NCBI GenBank assembly: GCA_016931155.1
Contig: JAFGFJ010000006.1
Span: 1-64,000 of the forward strand
Length of the DNA stretch: 64,000 bases
Direction: 5' to 3'
DNA from: Candidatus Dojkabacteria bacterium
GTDB lineage: Bacteria; Patescibacteria; Dojkabacteria; B142; JAFGFJ01
In this document: positions 61,024 through 64,000 of the stretch, piece after piece
Position numbering within the stretch: position 1 is the stretch's first letter
How the letters are laid out: every line of letters begins with the position of its first letter
Program-made: the position numbers and the translations under genes
Notes under the pieces: generated by a model
What the model saw: only the letters and a program-made list of their open reading frames with translations
Told to the model about the DNA's origin: nothing
The model's database searches: none

Positions 61024-61494
61024 ATGGAAGAAAATAATAAATTCAAAATTTTGTTTGAATCAATCAAAAGCAAATTTGATTATTTATCAATCGCCGATAA
61101 CTGCCTAGACGGAAAAGCTGGAACTTTAATGGGGTTTGAGATTACTTTGGGAATTGGTTATTTGTCATTCGTTATCGGCGATCTTGAGGGGATTAAATTT
61201 TATGAAGGCGTGATTGGGTTAGCATTACTAGGAATTTCAACAATTTTGCTTTTGATTGTAAATTGGCCTAAAAATTACATTACAATTTCCGTAAATATTT
61301 TTGACCATAAGGAATATTTAGAAAAATCTGAAAAAGATTTGCTCTTACAACTTACAAGCGATGCTCAAAATGCTTTTACAGAAAATAACAAAATTTTGAA
61401 AAGAAAAGTTAAGCTATATCGACTTGCAACGGCTTTGTTGATTATTTCTTCATTTTTGCTTATATTATCTAAAGTAGGAAAATTTTATGTCTGA
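61024..61494 (+). CDS. Two-TM protein
   Basis: 156 aa. Starts with a helical region (FKILFESIKSKFDYLSIADNCLDGKAGTLMGFEIT), TM pair around 40-85 (LGIGYLSFVIG, IGLALLGISTILLLIV), and a last TM (LATALLIISSFLLILSKVG). The SLATT-like layout (helix, two TM, C-terminal helix) recalls membrane effectors in nucleotide-based defence; weak resemblance only. Next in the cassette. Confidence 0.6.
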   Translation: MEENNKFKILFESIKSKFDYLSIADNCLDGKAGTLMGFEITLGIGYLSFVIGDLEGIKFYEGVIGLALLGISTILLLIVNWPKNYITISVNIFDHKEYLEKSEKDLLLQLTSDAQNAFTENNKILKRKVKLYRLATALLIISSFLLILSKVGKFYV

Positions 61495-61615
61495 CGAAAA
61501 TAAACAAAATCAAACACCGCAACAACCCGCACCGAAAGAACAGCCAAAAGCTGAACCTAAACCCGTGGAGTTGCCAAAGCCGAATCAAGGCGAAGTTGTA
61601 ACTAAGGGCGGATAG
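61487..61615 (+). CDS. Pro/Gln/Lys-rich short protein
   Basis: 42 aa: MSDENKQNQTPQQPAPKEQP then KAEPKPVELPKP, disordered. Overlaps the end of the previous gene by 8 nt (ATG at 61487). Coupled translation and a codon-like composition make it plausible, but it is short. Unknown. Confidence 0.45.
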   Translation: MSDENKQNQTPQQPAPKEQPKAEPKPVELPKPNQGEVVTKGG

Positions 61616-62101
61616 GTGGCGCACCAGTTTTCAACTGGCACGAAATTAGGAAGCGAAAAAGGAAGGGTTCAAAAACCCGCCCGTATTCCTCCCCAGACCC
61701 CTCCTGCGGGTGGGAAGAAAGTCGAGGCGGGGCAATTCCATTCCCCCAGAAAAATAGTATGCCCCGCCGAGTCCAAATTAGTTTTTAGGATTTTCGTTAA
61801 AAAATGTTCGAACTTCGTTCAAAAAACTCCGCCATCTAAGAAAAATCCCTCGACGGGAAACTCTTTGAACCACACCACAGGTTCTGAATCAGTTATTCCA
61901 AAATATTGACAGCATCTTCTAAAAGGACATTTATCTTTTTGACAAGCCTTTTTATACAACTTTAAGTCTTGTCAAAACAGTTAAGAATTTAATTTTAGAC
62001 AAAATACATACTATAGAAATAGTGTTCATTAATACTTTCCTCATAATTCACCATTAGAATTTGCCGCCATAAGTTATAATTAAAGCCTTATTAATTGAAT
62101 T
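61616..62101. other. GC-richer stretch without a gene
   Basis: From about 61616 to 61760 the base composition is clearly richer in G/C than its neighbours (CCTCCCCAGACCCCTCCTGC and similar). An open frame there has no start context and an unlikely composition. At 61806-61834 lie pieces resembling the tRNA-Ser 3' end. The rest to 62101 is AT-rich and should hold the promoter of the thioredoxin-like gene. Confidence 0.4.
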
Positions 62102-62515
62102 ATGGAAAAGAAGATTTCGATATTGCCAATAATAGTAGTATCTTTTATTCTTTTCGGAGGAATCATTGGACTTGCTCTGGCAGCAAAAAAAGAAATCTCA
62201 GATGCAGACTACAGTGAGTTTATTTCCTGTCTTGCAGGAAAAGAGGCAAAACTGTACGTTAGCTCCTGGTGCTCTTTTTGTGCGAAGCAGAAAACACTAT
62301 TTGGAGAACAACAGAATCAACTGACAGAAAAGGGGGTAAGTGTGTTGTGCGATGCAACTGATGGTACTGGACAGGCAGAGGAATGCAACGAAGCGGGCAT
62401 ATCCGGCTATCCAACATGGATCATTGACAATGAGATGATCAGTGGGGTACAAACTTTGGAATTCATCGCAGAAAAAACAGAGTGTGCGCTACCCCAGCCT
62501 GAGTCGGAAAAATAG
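62102..62515 (+). CDS. Membrane-anchored thioredoxin-like protein
   Basis: 137 aa. N-terminal TM (LPIIVVSFILFGGIIGLALAA), then a short thioredoxin fold facing outwards: LYVSSWCSFCAKQKTLF with active-site C-S-F-C, CDATDGTGQAEECNEAGISGYPTWIID (cis-Pro in GYPTW). Oxidative folding partner of the VKOR protein 55-80 nt downstream. Confidence 0.87.
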   Translation: MEKKISILPIIVVSFILFGGIIGLALAAKKEISDADYSEFISCLAGKEAKLYVSSWCSFCAKQKTLFGEQQNQLTEKGVSVLCDATDGTGQAEECNEAGISGYPTWIIDNEMISGVQTLEFIAEKTECALPQPESEK

Positions 62516-62594
62516 AAAAGATCTACTGAAAACCTCATTGCCAAAAATTTGCGTTAATAACTATTAAAAATTGTACGAAATACCTATGACCATA

Positions 62595-63080
62595 ATGGCA
62601 AAGAAGAAATTCATAATACTTTTTATTCTTGTTATTATTGCTCTTTCCTCATCAATTTATGCAGTGATACTTCATTATAAAACAGATACATCAGGTAGCT
62701 ATTGCAATATAAATCAGGTATTCAACTGCTCGGCAGTTGATGAGTCTGAATACTCCGAGATACTGGGGGTGCCAATTGGAGTTTTTGGAATTGCTTATTC
62801 AATCTTCAATCTGACAATTCTTTTTGTCAAAAAAATCAGACCTGCATTTATTAGTAAACGAAACTATCACTATGTGCTTCAATTGAATTTATTGACAAAT
62901 ACAGTTGGAATAATGGGCTCACTCGCCCTTACATTTCTACTGTTGTTCATTATTAAAGCAGTTTGCATAAATTGCATCATCTTTCATGTTGCAAATATTT
63001 GCTATACAACATTTCTCTACAAAGAGGCATTACAAAACCCTGTTGACAGAAAGGATAAAACAAACAGCAATAAAAACTAA
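62595..63080 (+). CDS. VKOR family quinone-dependent disulfide generator
   Basis: About 161 aa from MAKKKFIILF at 62595 (in-frame Met at 62571 and 62586 are alternatives). Four TM; SYCNINQVFNCSAVDESEYSEILGVPIGVFGI has the loop Cys pair and the Ser, and AVCINCIIFHVANI the catalytic C-x-x-C. Passes electrons from thioredoxin-like proteins to quinone. Pairs with the gene upstream. Confidence 0.88.
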   Translation: MAKKKFIILFILVIIALSSSIYAVILHYKTDTSGSYCNINQVFNCSAVDESEYSEILGVPIGVFGIAYSIFNLTILFVKKIRPAFISKRNYHYVLQLNLLTNTVGIMGSLALTFLLLFIIKAVCINCIIFHVANICYTTFLYKEALQNPVDRKDKTNSNKN

Positions 63081-63170
63081 GAAGTATTTATTTACAATTA
63101 TTTTCGCAGACTGTTCAACCCTCCTTGCCATAGAGTTTTCACTGAGCTAGAATATTCAAACGCTACCCGA

Positions 63171-63827
63171 ATGGACAAACAGGAACAAAAAACAGCACAA
63201 GAAAACATTTCAAGAATTGATGAGATACAGGCAAGAATATCTGCTTATGAGGAAGCAAGAAAAGAGCTTGCCCAGGAAACCGAAACTACCATAAAAACAC
63301 TCTATAAGTGGACAGCGCCAGAAAGGGTCTTTACTCCCAAATCACGAAAATTTTTCATACTAATAGCAAGTGCTTTTGTAATTGGAATTGTAGTATCTGC
63401 TATTCTGGAAAGCCTGATGTTTATTCTTGTTTTAGTTTCTCTTCTAACACTTATCTATATAAATCACTCTGTTCCTCCAAAAGAAGCAGAATACGAAATC
63501 ACAAATAAAGGAATAAAAACGTACGGAAAAATCTTTTTATGGAAAAACGTGGAAAACTTCTGGATAACTGAAAGAGGTAATAATCTTCTTCTCAATATCA
63601 ATATTAAAGAAAGAACAGAAGATAGAATAATCCTCCTTGTTGGAACAGGAGAACCAAAAAAGATTGTTCACGGGTTAATCAAGTATATTCCTTATATGGA
63701 AAAACCTGGTAATAATTTCCTCACGAACTATATTGAAGGGAAATACATCTCCATTGTCGAATACCTTGATCTGGAAGGAATGCCGGAAGAGCGCACAAAC
63801 CTTGAACCAAAAGTCCACAGAATATAA
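63171..63827 (+). CDS. Two-TM protein with PH-like domain
   Basis: 218 aa. Coiled-coil start (QEQKTAQENISRIDEIQARISAYEEARKEL), two TM (FILIASAFVIGIVVSAILE; LMFILVLVSLLTLIYI), then a beta-rich domain (YEITNKGIKTYGKIFLWKNVENFWI) like the bacterial PH/DUF5673 group. Common in CPR genomes; role unknown. Confidence 0.7.
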   Translation: MDKQEQKTAQENISRIDEIQARISAYEEARKELAQETETTIKTLYKWTAPERVFTPKSRKFFILIASAFVIGIVVSAILESLMFILVLVSLLTLIYINHSVPPKEAEYEITNKGIKTYGKIFLWKNVENFWITERGNNLLLNINIKERTEDRIILLVGTGEPKKIVHGLIKYIPYMEKPGNNFLTNYIEGKYISIVEYLDLEGMPEERTNLEPKVHRI

Positions 63828-63848
63828 TGTTATAATTCTCATTAATTT

Positions 63849-63924
63849 GCACCTATAGCTCAATGGATAGAGCACTTCTTTGCGGAAGAAGAGGTTGTGG
63901 GTTCGACTCCCACTGGGTGCACCA
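63849..63924 (+). tRNA. tRNA-Arg (GCG)
   Basis: Acceptor GCACCTA/TGGGTGC, D stem GCTC/GAGC, anticodon stem CTTCT/AGAAG with loop TTGCGGA, T arm GTGGG-TTCGACT-CCCAC, CCA encoded. Anticodon GCG at 63882-63884 reads CGC/CGU. Most bacteria use ACG (with inosine) for this box. Confidence 0.93.
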
Positions 63925-64000
63925 CAAAAACTTGATACCGTCTCATTTTTTGCTATATTTATCAGTACCTCTTTATCAATATTATCAGCGATATTATATA

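Noticed and set aside
61616..61909. 97-codon open frame in the GC-richer stretch
   Set aside because: No ATG start or ribosome binding site; composition resembles non-coding debris.

Overview
The window is AT-rich bacterial chromosome that uses the standard code: TGA ends several genes, for example valS, the RelE-type antitoxin and the small nucleotidyltransferase antitoxin. Overall character points to a Candidate Phyla Radiation (Patescibacteria) genome. The signs are a compact housekeeping set, an FtsA/PilM-like ATPase next to a one-TM baseplate-J-like protein, PilN/PilO-like proteins upstream of rpoB, a CarS-type CDP-alcohol synthase, a VKOR plus thioredoxin-like pair, many unrecognised small proteins and weak Shine-Dalgarno sequences. 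I cannot fix the phylum from sequence alone; Dojkabacteria/WS6 or Microgenomates relatives are plausible.

Core blocks: groES-groEL (0-2 kb); baseplate-J-like and FtsA/PilM-like genes (3.7-7 kb); a family-4 uracil-DNA glycosylase without cysteines coupled to a CarS homologue (9.6-10.8 kb); a Lon-type AAA+ ATPase without protease domain (12.4-13.7 kb); yidC-khpB-rplY (13.8-15.9 kb); an RRM protein with a long leader and a clean terminator (17.1-17.6 kb); two GT2 glycosyltransferases (17.7-19.3 kb); comF; valS behind a Val (GUA) T-box; tatD-NUDIX-metG (40.5-43.9 kb); rpmH-rnpA (46.3-46.9 kb); rpsL-rpsG-rpoC-rpoB (47.7-56.2 kb) with a strong promoter and leader hairpin; PilN/PilO-like genes; tRNA-Ser(GCU); a thioredoxin-like/VKOR pair; tRNA-Arg(GCG).

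Accessory DNA is concentrated in a few places. The largest is an island of about 8.3 kb (23405-31693) inserted at the 3' end of the tmRNA gene ssrA by a large serine recombinase. A 15-bp att core is present at both ends, and a displaced original 3' end of the recombinase gene appears to sit at the far left end. The island carries an Eco47II-type restriction-modification system (with a HTH-fused methyltransferase and a palindromic operator), an XRE-SocA/Panacea regulator, an unrecognised 317-aa protein, a predicted ~50-nt RNA, a pseudoknotted structured element and an array of GGT units phased at exactly 11 bp. The last two look like the cis-acting core (replication, transfer, partition or regulation) of the element. 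A third, partial att copy at 21544 suggests an older, decayed insertion to the left, with an AbiEii-type toxin-antitoxin pair and a broken histidine phosphatase. A second restriction-modification cassette of NgoPII type (GGCC) with its controller gene lies behind tRNA-Ser. Further toxin-antitoxin traces are a decayed AbiE pair (11.0-12.3 kb) and an intact Phd/RelE pair (40 kb).

All calls were made by reading the sequence. Families named are recognised from motifs; no database search was run.
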